The notes under the pieces were generated by a model. The model worked only from the letters and a program-made list of their open reading frames with translations, was not told the DNA's origin and did no database searches. From contig JAFLTE010000010.1 of assembly GCA_022510565.1 (NCBI GenBank), forward strand, positions 1 to 64,000: a stretch of DNA of 64,000 nucleotides, in the 5' to 3' direction. Each line of letters starts with the position of its first letter. Position 1 is the first letter of the stretch. Position numbers and translations under genes: made by a program. Source of the DNA: Lachnospiraceae bacterium (GTDB lineage Bacteria; Bacillota; Clostridia; Lachnospirales; Lachnospiraceae). Below, one piece after another: positions 25,999 through 33,789 of the stretch.

Positions 25999-26832
25999 TT
26001 AATATTCATCGATGTGAATTACCTTCGCCGACAAGATGCCGTAAGTCAGGATTGAGTTGGCAAACTTCTGGAATTTGTCCGCCGCATCGCTGACGAAGAA
26101 GCGGTACAGTTCCGTTCCCAATCCGGGTCTGTGCTCGCTCTCCAATCCTTTTTCCTGCAAAAGATTCTTGAGTTCACGTGCCGTCTCATATGCGGGATTC
26201 ACCAGCGTTACACTCTCACCCATAATTCTCCCGATCGTGGAACGTATAATCGGATAATGAGTACAGCCTAAAATCAATGTATCAATTCCCACATCAATAA
26301 GCTCGGACAAGTACCTTCGCGCAATTTCGTCTGTTACAGGGTCTTCCCACAGTCCCTCCTCTACCAGAGGAACGAAAAGCGGACATGCCTTGCTTAAGAC
26401 CATAGCGTCAGAGTCTTTCTCTTTTATGTACCGGCTGTAAATGCCGCTGCCGATGGTCGCCTCTGTGGCTATAACACCGATTTTATCGTTTTTCGTGGCA
26501 CCGATTGCAGTTTTGGCGCCCGGTCTGACAACGTCGATAATCGGCAATTCCACTTCTTTTTCCAGTTCACTCACGGCACAGGCACTCGCGCTGTTGCACG
26601 CCACCACGATTGCCTTGACATCCTGCGTCTGCAGAAAACGCACGATCTGCCTGGAAAATCTCGTGATTGTCTCCGGTGACTTATTGCCGTAGGGCACTCT
26701 CGCCGTATCGCCAAAATATACAATGCGCTCGTTGGGAAGCTGCCGCATGATTTCCCTTGCCACGGTCAATCCTCCCACGCCCGAATCGAAAACCCCGATG
26801 GGTCTGTTACGCAATTCTTCCTGCTCACTCAT
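25999..26832 (-). CDS. murI: Glutamate racemase
   Basis: The 277-residue enzyme makes D-glutamate for peptidoglycan. It shows the family motifs GVFDSGVGGLTV (D16), YFGDTARVPYG, VACNSASA with the first catalytic cysteine and ILGCTHYPII with the second. Length is usual for the family. The gene lies 13 bases after the small membrane-protein gene at 26846 and before the DUF1934 gene, all on one strand, so a shared transcript is likely. Confidence 0.97.
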   Translation of the reverse strand: MSEQEELRNRPIGVFDSGVGGLTVAREIMRQLPNERIVYFGDTARVPYGNKSPETITRFSRQIVRFLQTQDVKAIVVACNSASACAVSELEKEVELPIIDVVRPGAKTAIGATKNDKIGVIATEATIGSGIYSRYIKEKDSDAMVLSKACPLFVPLVEEGLWEDPVTDEIARRYLSELIDVGIDTLILGCTHYPIIRSTIGRIMGESVTLVNPAYETARELKNLLQEKGLESEHRPGLGTELYRFFVSDAADKFQKFANSILTYGILSAKVIHIDEY

Positions 26833-26845
26833 ACCTATTTCCCCG

Positions 26846-27124
26846 TTAATGTTTCTCTATTTTACTTTCAATCCATTCCAACAGCCTGCTCTTGATGACA
26901 ATCTCATTTCCCGCTGCGCCTAGAATATCCTGATAGTTCCCTTGCTTCGCTTCAACTTCCCCGCTGTCCGCGACGACCTGTTCATAGGTACTGTCGGAAA
27001 AACACAGCTCAGGATACAGAATCCCCCACCACACACATGCCAACGCACCGGCTGCTGCCGCATGAATACGCAGATTACAGTACATTTTTTGCGTAATCTG
27101 CATGATAATCTGTCTGTTCCACAT
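26846..27124 (-). CDS. Small hypothetical membrane protein
   Basis: The 92-residue protein has one hydrophobic stretch (AAAAGALACVWWGILYP) after a basic N-terminus, followed by an acidic soluble part containing YEQVVADSGEVEAKQGNYQ and a helical end LLEWIESKIEKH. The ATG at 27124 has AAAGGAG nine bases upstream. I do not recognise the family. It lies directly upstream of murI and is probably cotranscribed with it, and downstream of the GntR gene. Confidence 0.7.
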   Translation of the reverse strand: MWNRQIIMQITQKMYCNLRIHAAAAGALACVWWGILYPELCFSDSTYEQVVADSGEVEAKQGNYQDILGAAGNEIVIKSRLLEWIESKIEKH

Positions 27125-27179
27125 TTTGTTACACTCCTTTCATATAAGAAGTGTAACCGCTATTTGACTCTCTATTCGT

Positions 27180-27878
27180 CTATTTTTTCTTATCTGCCGC
27201 CTGCTCCTGCTCCAACCGAATCTGCCGGATAATGGATTTCTCTTGGTTGTCAATATGGAGTTTGGCCGTTTCCGCCGCTTTCTTTTTGTCACGCTTGACA
27301 ATACTCTCGTATATTATTCTATGCTCGTCAATCAGACTGTCATGCTGAATTTCATCCTTAATATACTCAAACCGATATCGGTACATCTGCTCCGACAGAT
27401 TATTGATCAGCTGAATCAGTCTTTGATTGCCCGTGGCATGCACGATAATATCATGAAATGCCACATCCGCCTTGGCAATAACCGTTGCATCCTTAGTCTC
27501 GGTTGCACGTGCAAACTCGTCACACGCCACCTTAAGCTGCTCCTGTTCCTCGTCACTGATTCTGTCACAGGCAAGCTCCACGCAGAGAGCGTCCAATGCA
27601 CGCCGCACTTCCAATACGTCTTTTAAACTTTTCTCCGTAATCTGGGCGACTTCCGCACCGCGGCGCGGAATCATAATCACCAGACCCTCCAGCTCCAGTT
27701 TACGGATTGCTTCTCTGATCGGTGTCCTGCTGACTCCAAGACGGTTCGCCAGATGGATCTCCATCAGGCGCTCCCCCGGTTTCAATTCTCCCGTAAGGAT
27801 TGCCTTGCGCAACGTGTTGAATACCACGTCCCGCAGGGGAAGAAATTCATCCATTGTCACATCAAAATGTTCTCCCAT
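27180..27878 (-). CDS. GntR-family regulator, FCD subfamily
   Basis: The 232-residue protein has an N-terminal winged helix (VFNTLRKAILTGELKPGERL, ANRLGVSRTPIREAIRKLE) and a C-terminal helical FCD ligand domain with typical metal-binding positions (D in EVRRALDALCVELAC, H in AFHDIIVHATGN, H in IDEHRIIYESI). FCD regulators often respond to carboxylates or sugar acids. It sits between ispE and murI-linked genes, so no metabolic target is evident. AAGG stands about ten bases before the ATG. Confidence 0.92.
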   Translation of the reverse strand: MGEHFDVTMDEFLPLRDVVFNTLRKAILTGELKPGERLMEIHLANRLGVSRTPIREAIRKLELEGLVIMIPRRGAEVAQITEKSLKDVLEVRRALDALCVELACDRISDEEQEQLKVACDEFARATETKDATVIAKADVAFHDIIVHATGNQRLIQLINNLSEQMYRYRFEYIKDEIQHDSLIDEHRIIYESIVKRDKKKAAETAKLHIDNQEKSIIRQIRLEQEQAADKKK

Positions 27879-27929
27879 ACAAACCTTACCTTTCTCTCAG
27901 TTCACCATACCTGTTTGCGCCATCTGTCC

Positions 27930-28814
27930 TTATTCTGCCGCACCACTATGGAATGTACTCACAAAAATCTGTCCCGCGAGCTGCTTATCTGCCACGGCAC
28001 GTGCCGCTGTCTCAACCGCTTTACGCTCTGTAAAAATACCGAATACCGATGGACCGCTGCCGCTCATCAGTGCATTCTCCGCGCCCATGTTCCGTAGCAG
28101 TTCCTTTATTTGCTCAATTACAGGATATTCCTTTATTGTAACCGTCTCCAGCACATTGCCCAATCTGTCCGTAATACCGCATAAACTGCCTGACCGAAGT
28201 GCCTCGACCATACCGTCTATATCAGGATGATATGTCAGTCTGTCTGCATGAAGATTCCCATAAACAAAAGCTGTGGACACGTTGATATCGGGTTTAACCA
28301 CAACCAGAAAACAGTCCGGCGGCGCAGGTAACGGTGTAAGAATCTCCCCGATTCCCTCTGACAACATCGTCCCGCCCACAAGACAATAGGGAATGTCCGC
28401 GCCAAGCTTTACGCCAAGTTCCTGCAGTTCCTGTATAGAATATCCCATCCCGAACAGCTCATTCACTCCGTGCATGGTTGCCGCAGCATCGGCACTTCCG
28501 CCTGCCATCCCCGCCGCGATAGGAATTCTCTTAGTCAGCGCAATCTTCACGCCTTCCGTAATTTTCTTCTCCCGCATCAAAAGATCCGCCGCCCTATAAA
28601 TCAGGTTACTTCCATCCACCGGCAGTTCCTCATTATCGCTCTGTATCACAATTCCCGGCTGCGCTGCTTTCTCAAAAACCAAATCATCGCAGATATCCAC
28701 GGTCTGCATAATCATCTTAAGCTCGTGATAACCGTCCTCCCTGCGTCTTAGGACATCCAGTCCAATATTGATTTTTGCATATGCCTTTCGGGTAATTTGC
28801 TCTATATTCGCCAT
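27930..28814 (-). CDS. ispE: 4-diphosphocytidyl-2-C-methyl-D-erythritol kinase
   Basis: The 294-residue GHMP kinase phosphorylates CDP-methylerythritol in the MEP isoprenoid pathway. It has the substrate motif AYAKINIGLDVLRRREDGYHEL, the ATP loop PIAAGMAGGSADAAA and the C-terminal MSGSGPSVFGIF. Length and motifs are normal. The GntR gene follows after 51 bases. The upstream region holds the terminator of the gene at 28927. Confidence 0.97.
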   Translation of the reverse strand: MANIEQITRKAYAKINIGLDVLRRREDGYHELKMIMQTVDICDDLVFEKAAQPGIVIQSDNEELPVDGSNLIYRAADLLMREKKITEGVKIALTKRIPIAAGMAGGSADAAATMHGVNELFGMGYSIQELQELGVKLGADIPYCLVGGTMLSEGIGEILTPLPAPPDCFLVVVKPDINVSTAFVYGNLHADRLTYHPDIDGMVEALRSGSLCGITDRLGNVLETVTIKEYPVIEQIKELLRNMGAENALMSGSGPSVFGIFTERKAVETAARAVADKQLAGQIFVSTFHSGAAE

Positions 28815-28881
28815 TGTTTCAGCCTTTCCGCAATATAAACGCCGCCATATACACGGCTTGAGGCAAATTGTACTTTGTATA

Positions 28882-28919
28882 CAAAAAGTGGATTGTACTT
28901 AATTATATACAATCCACTT
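28882..28919 (-). terminator. Terminator of the unknown gene at 28927
   Basis: A 12-bp stem AAGTGGATTGTA / TACAATCCACTT is followed on the minus strand by TTTTTG. It begins only eight bases beyond the stop codon and separates this gene from ispE. Confidence 0.85.
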
Positions 28920-28926
28920 GTGTTCG

Positions 28927-30219
28927 TCAACAGTTCAGAATGTTGCTGACAAGCTCCTCATCCGGACTCCCGTCGGCAATTTTCTTAATGACACTGACAA
29001 CCTCATCGTAAGCGCCGGTATATACCCTATTTGTTAAGAAGACTTCCTCCACAATCTTCTTGTATATTCCGGAGACATTCCAATCCGCCCAATCTTCACA
29101 GTATTTCCCGTCATATGTATATCTCAACTCCACATCTTTTCCGTTCGAATCAATACCAAACGCTATTCTAAGCATCGCAATCATAAACCGGCTTCTTCGC
29201 AAAATCCTGTCGTTTATATTACCGCACAAATCATCAATTTCCTCTGTCGGGGGCAGCACACCCTTGGCTTCCAATCGTCCCGTCTTTCGCTGTGTTTCCA
29301 TTTGCTTTTGGTGGGATTCACACAGTGGAACAGGCTCATAATGATCATCCACATAGTCCCAAAGAAAAAAGGTATTGATATACTTAATGTAATTTTGTTT
29401 TCTTATCTCACTATTCTCACCCAAATATTTCTTCCCGTCCCAGACATGAAGCAGGTTGTCAAGCGATAAGTCCAAATAATCTTTGATACACGGCTGTGTT
29501 CCTCTGTACCCGTTATATCCGGCAGGCACTAAAACCAAATTCCCCACCGTATGTGTCAATGCGGCAAACTCCTTTATCTTTTCACTGCGGACATAATTTT
29601 CATCCCCTTCAATAAACTCCTTGATTCTATCCGCCCGATTCCGCTGTTTTCCGTTTTCACCATCTTTAAAGAATACCGTATTTTTAAAGTTATTCCATCT
29701 ATATGTATCACGATAGTTAGAAATCAGATATGCACTGAATGTAATCCAAAAGGAATTCATTGTATCCGGTCCCATTTGCATGTCACGTTCATAGCATGAG
29801 TGGGCAAACTGTTTGATTGTCGCGAACTTAAACTCTACATCCTCTGTACGGCACAAATCTTTCCAGTTCCATAAGGTCCTGTAGATCTCCCGCGGAAACC
29901 ATGAATAATATCCCTGCCGCAAGTAATCCTTTCTAACCGTTCCGTCACAATCAAAATCACAGAATTTCGGCAGCGCTTTATATTTCAGGAAACTGATTAG
30001 GGCGGAATCATCGGTTAATGACCTCATCTCATGCAATCTCTTCTCGTAAAATGCCTTATCCCTTCCACATGATACTTCTTCTCTATTGTACAATTCCTCT
30101 AAATGCTCACACCAAAGCGCTTCATCAAACTGTTCCTTTAAATCAAATAATTCTTTGTTCTGTTCGTTCGATTGAATATAATCCCGTAAACTGTTATATT
30201 TTGGCGTTTGTCTATCCAT
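28927..30219 (-). CDS. Hypothetical protein, 430 residues
   Basis: I place the start at ATG 30219 (MDRQTPKYNSLRDYIQ), with GGAG ten bases upstream; a TTG 39 bases earlier has none. The protein is soluble, rich in aromatic and charged residues, with no signal or membrane part. The stretch ALTHTVGNLVLVPAGYNGYRG recalls the TIGNL-L-P-N-N region near the nuclease site of DUF1524/HNH proteins such as those of GmrSD systems, but I do not see a convincing H-N-H set, so I give no function. It is a single gene with its own terminator, between ispE and a divergent gene. Confidence 0.75.
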   Translation of the reverse strand: MDRQTPKYNSLRDYIQSNEQNKELFDLKEQFDEALWCEHLEELYNREEVSCGRDKAFYEKRLHEMRSLTDDSALISFLKYKALPKFCDFDCDGTVRKDYLRQGYYSWFPREIYRTLWNWKDLCRTEDVEFKFATIKQFAHSCYERDMQMGPDTMNSFWITFSAYLISNYRDTYRWNNFKNTVFFKDGENGKQRNRADRIKEFIEGDENYVRSEKIKEFAALTHTVGNLVLVPAGYNGYRGTQPCIKDYLDLSLDNLLHVWDGKKYLGENSEIRKQNYIKYINTFFLWDYVDDHYEPVPLCESHQKQMETQRKTGRLEAKGVLPPTEEIDDLCGNINDRILRRSRFMIAMLRIAFGIDSNGKDVELRYTYDGKYCEDWADWNVSGIYKKIVEEVFLTNRVYTGAYDEVVSVIKKIADGSPDEELVSNILNC

Positions 30220-30365
30220 CTTTTTCGGCTCCGTTATCAAGTGTTTTTCACTTAACAATTATTTTAACACATTTTGTTCCCCGTTCGAAAATATTATTTT
30301 TTCTGCCTCATGTCACGAATGGCATATTTTTGGTTATAAAAATATTAAAAAAATTTTTTTTGCTC

Positions 30366-30397
30366 CTAATTTTTCCAAAGGTATGGTACGATATAAT
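30366..30397 (+). promoter_or_regulatory. Promoter candidate for the gene at 30472
   Basis: TATAAT at 30392-30397 gives a perfect SigA -10 but no good -35 at 17 bp. The same place also reads as a SigD-type (sigma-28) promoter: TAAT at 30367-30370, 16 bp, then TACGATAT at 30387-30394, close to TAAA and GCCGATAT. I cannot decide between them. Confidence 0.45.
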
Positions 30398-30471
30398 AAA
30401 TAGATGTGGGGAGTTATCTCCTCAAGCAACCGGAAACGTAAAACTATAACACATTCCAAGGAGGGATACCA

Positions 30472-31089
30472 ATGAGCGTAAACGGAGTTACAGGTGCTAC
30501 TAATACTTATGATGCCTATCAGGCAAATCAAGCTACTTCTACGAAGGCTGCTGAAGAGAACACTTCCAAAGCTGCTTCCGAAGACAAGAACGATACAGGT
30601 GTTGTCTATGAGTCATCTAAGAGTGCAAGCACCTCTACAGCTAAGACCTACACCCAGAACACTGACTTGGTAAACAAGATGAAAGCAGATGCAGCAGCTC
30701 ATGCACAGCAGTTACAGAATATTGTAACACAGTTGATGAGCAAACAGGGTCAGACCTATAACACAGCTAATGGCATCTGGTCATTCCTTGCAAGCGGCGA
30801 CTTTACAGTAGATGCTGCTACCAAGGCACAGGCAGAGAAAGATATCGCAGAAGACGGTTACTGGGGCGTAGAGCAGACATCCGACAGAATCATCGATTTC
30901 GCAACCGCATTGACCGGTGGTGATCCGGACAAGATTGAAGAGATGCGCGAAGCTTTCAAGAAGGGCTACAAGATGGCTGAGGAGACATGGGGAGGCAAGT
31001 TGCCTGATATCTCCCAGAGAACCTACGATGCTGTAATGGAGAAGTTTGACAAGCTGGCTCAGGAAGCCGGACTGACAACGTCAAACTAG
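30472..31089 (+). CDS. Conserved hypothetical protein, possibly DUF5610-like
   Basis: The 205-residue protein starts after a strong AAGGAGGG site (seven bases). The first about 70 residues are low-complexity, rich in Ser, Thr, Ala and Lys, with no signal peptide. The C-terminal half is a compact helical domain: DRIIDFATALTGGDPDKIEEMREAFKKGY, AEETWGGKLPDISQRTYDA, MEKFDKLAQEAG. This reminds me of DUF5610 and of Lachnospiraceae proteins of unknown role. Strong translation signals suggest an abundant product. It stands alone with its own terminator. Confidence 0.8.
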   Translation: MSVNGVTGATNTYDAYQANQATSTKAAEENTSKAASEDKNDTGVVYESSKSASTSTAKTYTQNTDLVNKMKADAAAHAQQLQNIVTQLMSKQGQTYNTANGIWSFLASGDFTVDAATKAQAEKDIAEDGYWGVEQTSDRIIDFATALTGGDPDKIEEMREAFKKGYKMAEETWGGKLPDISQRTYDAVMEKFDKLAQEAGLTTSN

Positions 31090-31120
31090 TCTGTATTATC
31101 ATATTATTCACTCAGTTAAA

Positions 31121-31157
31121 AGAAGTCAGGTCACACGACCTGACTTCCTTTATTTTT
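31121..31157 (+). terminator. Terminator of the gene at 30472
   Basis: An 11-bp perfect stem GAAGTCAGGTC / GACCTGACTTC with an ACAC loop is followed by CTTTATTTTTG. It lies 32 bases after the stop and 19 bases before the end of the opposing serine hydrolase gene. Confidence 0.88.
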
Positions 31158-31175
31158 GCTTATCTTCTATAGTTT

Positions 31176-32354
31176 TCACTCATCCAACGCCGAAAATAAT
31201 ACATTCCGTATCCGTCTGGTATACGCGGTAGTTCCGGAATCAACTTTCTGGTGCATTATCAACAAGGTCAGTTTATGCTCAGGATCGTTCATCATATATG
31301 TTCCAAGCCAACCGTCCCATCCGTACTCTCCCTTGCTTCCGATGCCGACAGCAGCCCCCGGATCGACTAAAATACGCATCAGATTACCGTAAGTGTGTCC
31401 CGCCAGAGATTCCCACGTATCTACGCCCCGCTGTTGTGCAGGCGTAACGTGCGCCGTGGTCATATATTCCACCGTCTTAGGTGCCAGGATACGTGTACCC
31501 CGATAGGTACCGCCCTCCAAAAGCATCTGCGTAAACTTGGCATAATCGTCTATGGTAGAACACAGTCCCGCTCCGCCCGACTCGAATGCCGGCGGGATCT
31601 CCATCTTATTCTGTATAGCAAGATTATATCCGGTTTCCTCAACCAATCCGTGCTCTCCGTCCCGATAGACTTTCGCCAACCGATTCTGTTTATCCTGCGG
31701 AACATAAAATGCCGTATCCAGCATCCCCAAGGGCTCAAAAAGTCGCTTTGACAAAAACTCCCCGAAACGCATACCGGACACTACTTCCACCACCGCGCCG
31801 AGTACGTCCGCAGACAAACCATACTGCCATGTGGCACCGGGCATAAATGCAAGAGGCAGTTTGCCGGTTCTGTTGGCAAGTTCCACCGTCGTAATTGCCT
31901 GTTCCGTCAGCAGCTTGCTCTTAACTTCTTCCATCAGTTTGTCACATCTGATTTCTGCCGGATTACCTTCTCCGGGATAAACCAGACCGGAAGTCATATT
32001 GAGCAGATGCTGTATCGTCATAGGCTGCTTCACCGGGACGATTACTCCACGCTCGATTATATACTGATTCCGAAATCCCGGAAGATAATCGGATACCTGA
32101 TCCATCAGATCGATTTTGCCTTCCTCAAGCAGAATCATGGCCGCCGCGGCCGTCACCGGCTTTGTCATGGAATAAAGACGGTGAATTGTATCACGCGTCA
32201 TCTTATATCCTGCGGCAATATCACGATAGCCTGTCTCGTAATAGCACTGTTCTTCTCCGTTCTGCAACACCATACAAGTCACGCCGGACACATATGCCTT
32301 GTCCGTCATCTCCTGCATGATCTCCGGTATTCTCTCCAATCTATCCCTCTTCAT
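31176..32354 (-). CDS. Class C beta-lactamase-like serine hydrolase
   Basis: The 392-residue protein has the SxxK nucleophile motif in YSMTKPVTAAAAMILLEEGKIDL, a Tyr-x-x motif in WQYGLSADVLG and a distal GWDGWLGTYM region. It lacks a signal peptide, so it is a cytoplasmic member of the PBP/esterase EstB-like family, not a secreted penicillin-resistance enzyme. Such proteins are usually esterases or D-amino peptidases. It begins two bases after the stop of the GH27 gene, so it is in an operon with it; deacetylation of a sugar ligand is conceivable but unproven. Confidence 0.88.
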   Translation of the reverse strand: MKRDRLERIPEIMQEMTDKAYVSGVTCMVLQNGEEQCYYETGYRDIAAGYKMTRDTIHRLYSMTKPVTAAAAMILLEEGKIDLMDQVSDYLPGFRNQYIIERGVIVPVKQPMTIQHLLNMTSGLVYPGEGNPAEIRCDKLMEEVKSKLLTEQAITTVELANRTGKLPLAFMPGATWQYGLSADVLGAVVEVVSGMRFGEFLSKRLFEPLGMLDTAFYVPQDKQNRLAKVYRDGEHGLVEETGYNLAIQNKMEIPPAFESGGAGLCSTIDDYAKFTQMLLEGGTYRGTRILAPKTVEYMTTAHVTPAQQRGVDTWESLAGHTYGNLMRILVDPGAAVGIGSKGEYGWDGWLGTYMMNDPEHKLTLLIMHQKVDSGTTAYTRRIRNVLFSALDE

Positions 32355-32356
32355 AC

Positions 32357-33622
32357 CTACCTCCGTCCTATCAAATACGCCTTTGCGCCGTGGCTTGCAA
32401 TTTCCGCCTCAATCAAATCTACAGCCGAAACTTCTTCTCCGCTCCAAAGCTCCTTAGCCGTCACTTTATCATAGATTTCGACTTCGGCTAACGGAATCTC
32501 TATTGTCGCGTCTTTCTCTCCCGCATTAAAAACAGCAAGATATCTGCCACCCTCTGCGCTTGATGCCGTCCACAGAATATATTCGTTGCCTCCGATTTCT
32601 CTGCGCCATACCTGATGAGCATTGCGCGCATTGCGGTGCATCGCGAGTATCTCCGTGTTTGTAATCAGGTTCATGGTGAACTCGTCAAAGCCTGTCATTT
32701 CACCGCCAATCATTAACGGCGAACGGAAAATACTCCACAGTGTCATCATTGTGATCTGTTCATTTTCCGTAAATTTCGTCCTATTGCCGGAATCATAATC
32801 CTGCAGAATCGGTCCGATAGGCAGCATATCCGCATCGGGCCAATGCCCCGCTCCTGTGTGTGTACACCACTTTTCCGCACGGGAAAACATATCATATAAC
32901 AGTTCCCATTTATCCCAGAAATCATCGGTAATACGCCACATATTAGAGATTTGCTTGTAAAGCTCCGCTTTCTCTAAAAGTGCAGGTCCGGGGGAAAGAC
33001 TTAAGACCATATCCCTGCCGCAATGATGCAGCGCCTCACTGAGCATCACCAGTTCTTCCTCCTCATGGGGCAGTTCACGTGCGATATCATCACACTTTAT
33101 AAAATCTACGCCCCACGATGCATACAGTTTAAAAATACTGTCGTAATATTCCCGAGCCCCTTCCTTGTGTGGATCAACACCGTACATATCCGTATTCCAC
33201 GCACATATGCTGGAAGTCTTGGCAACCTGAGCAGCCGTCCTGTTGGTGCCGAGAATTTTCGTATTCTTATGAGCTGCCTGACGAGGAATCCCCCTCATAA
33301 TATGTATTCCAAACTTAAGTCCCAATGAATGGACATATTCCGCCAACGGTGCAAAACCTTTTCCACCCGCGGAGGACGGAAAACGATTCACCGCCGGAAT
33401 AAGGCGTGAGTATTCATCCATACAAAGCTCCGTGAACGGATTGTACTCATGGCCTGTCGCACGGGGTTCATACCATTGAATATCGACGACGATATACTCC
33501 CATCCGTATTTCTTGAGATTTTGAGCCATGAACTCGGCATTTTTTCTCACAATGTCTTCCGTAACCGCCGCTCCGTAACAGTCCCAACTGTTCCAACCCA
33601 TAGGTGCAGTTTTCGCAACCAT
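32357..33622 (-). CDS. GH27 family glycoside hydrolase (alpha-galactosidase-like)
   Basis: I start it at ATG 33622 (MVAKTAPMGWNSWDCYG), preceded by GGGGAGGAA; an earlier in-frame start overlaps that site. The 421-residue protein has the GH27 start MGWNSWD, the strand YIVVDIQWY, the nucleophile region FIKCDDIA and the acid/base region WRITDDFWDKW, then a C-terminal beta domain. Most members cut terminal alpha-galactose, some beta-L-arabinopyranose. No signal peptide, so it acts in the cytoplasm on imported oligosaccharides. It is divergent from the GH42-GH29 genes and coupled to a serine hydrolase gene. Confidence 0.92.
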   Translation of the reverse strand: MVAKTAPMGWNSWDCYGAAVTEDIVRKNAEFMAQNLKKYGWEYIVVDIQWYEPRATGHEYNPFTELCMDEYSRLIPAVNRFPSSAGGKGFAPLAEYVHSLGLKFGIHIMRGIPRQAAHKNTKILGTNRTAAQVAKTSSICAWNTDMYGVDPHKEGAREYYDSIFKLYASWGVDFIKCDDIARELPHEEEELVMLSEALHHCGRDMVLSLSPGPALLEKAELYKQISNMWRITDDFWDKWELLYDMFSRAEKWCTHTGAGHWPDADMLPIGPILQDYDSGNRTKFTENEQITMMTLWSIFRSPLMIGGEMTGFDEFTMNLITNTEILAMHRNARNAHQVWRREIGGNEYILWTASSAEGGRYLAVFNAGEKDATIEIPLAEVEIYDKVTAKELWSGEEVSAVDLIEAEIASHGAKAYLIGRR

Positions 33623-33740
33623 TAATATTCCTCCCCAAATAAAATTTATCACATGCATCAAATTAAGTATATTATACTATTTCCCGAACTTGATGTATAG
33701 GAATATTATTATGAATTGTGCAGACGAAAACCATAGTTTG

Positions 33741-33749
33741 TGATATAAT
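33741..33749 (+). promoter_or_regulatory. Extended -10 promoter candidate for the GH42-GH29 operon
   Basis: TG-A-TATAAT at 33741-33749, 41 bases before the GH42 start. There is no good -35 at the proper distance, as is allowed for extended -10 promoters or activated ones. The palindrome AGTATATTATACT at about 33667-33679, nearer the GH27 gene, also holds a TATAAT on the minus strand. Confidence 0.45.
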
Positions 33750-33789
33750 TAGCGCAAAAGAAAACAAATTATATTATCGGAGACAAACT

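Noticed and set aside
31176-32354. Antibiotic-resistance beta-lactamase
   Set aside because: The SxxK family is broad; there is no signal peptide and the gene is coupled to a glycoside hydrolase, so an esterase-like role is likelier.
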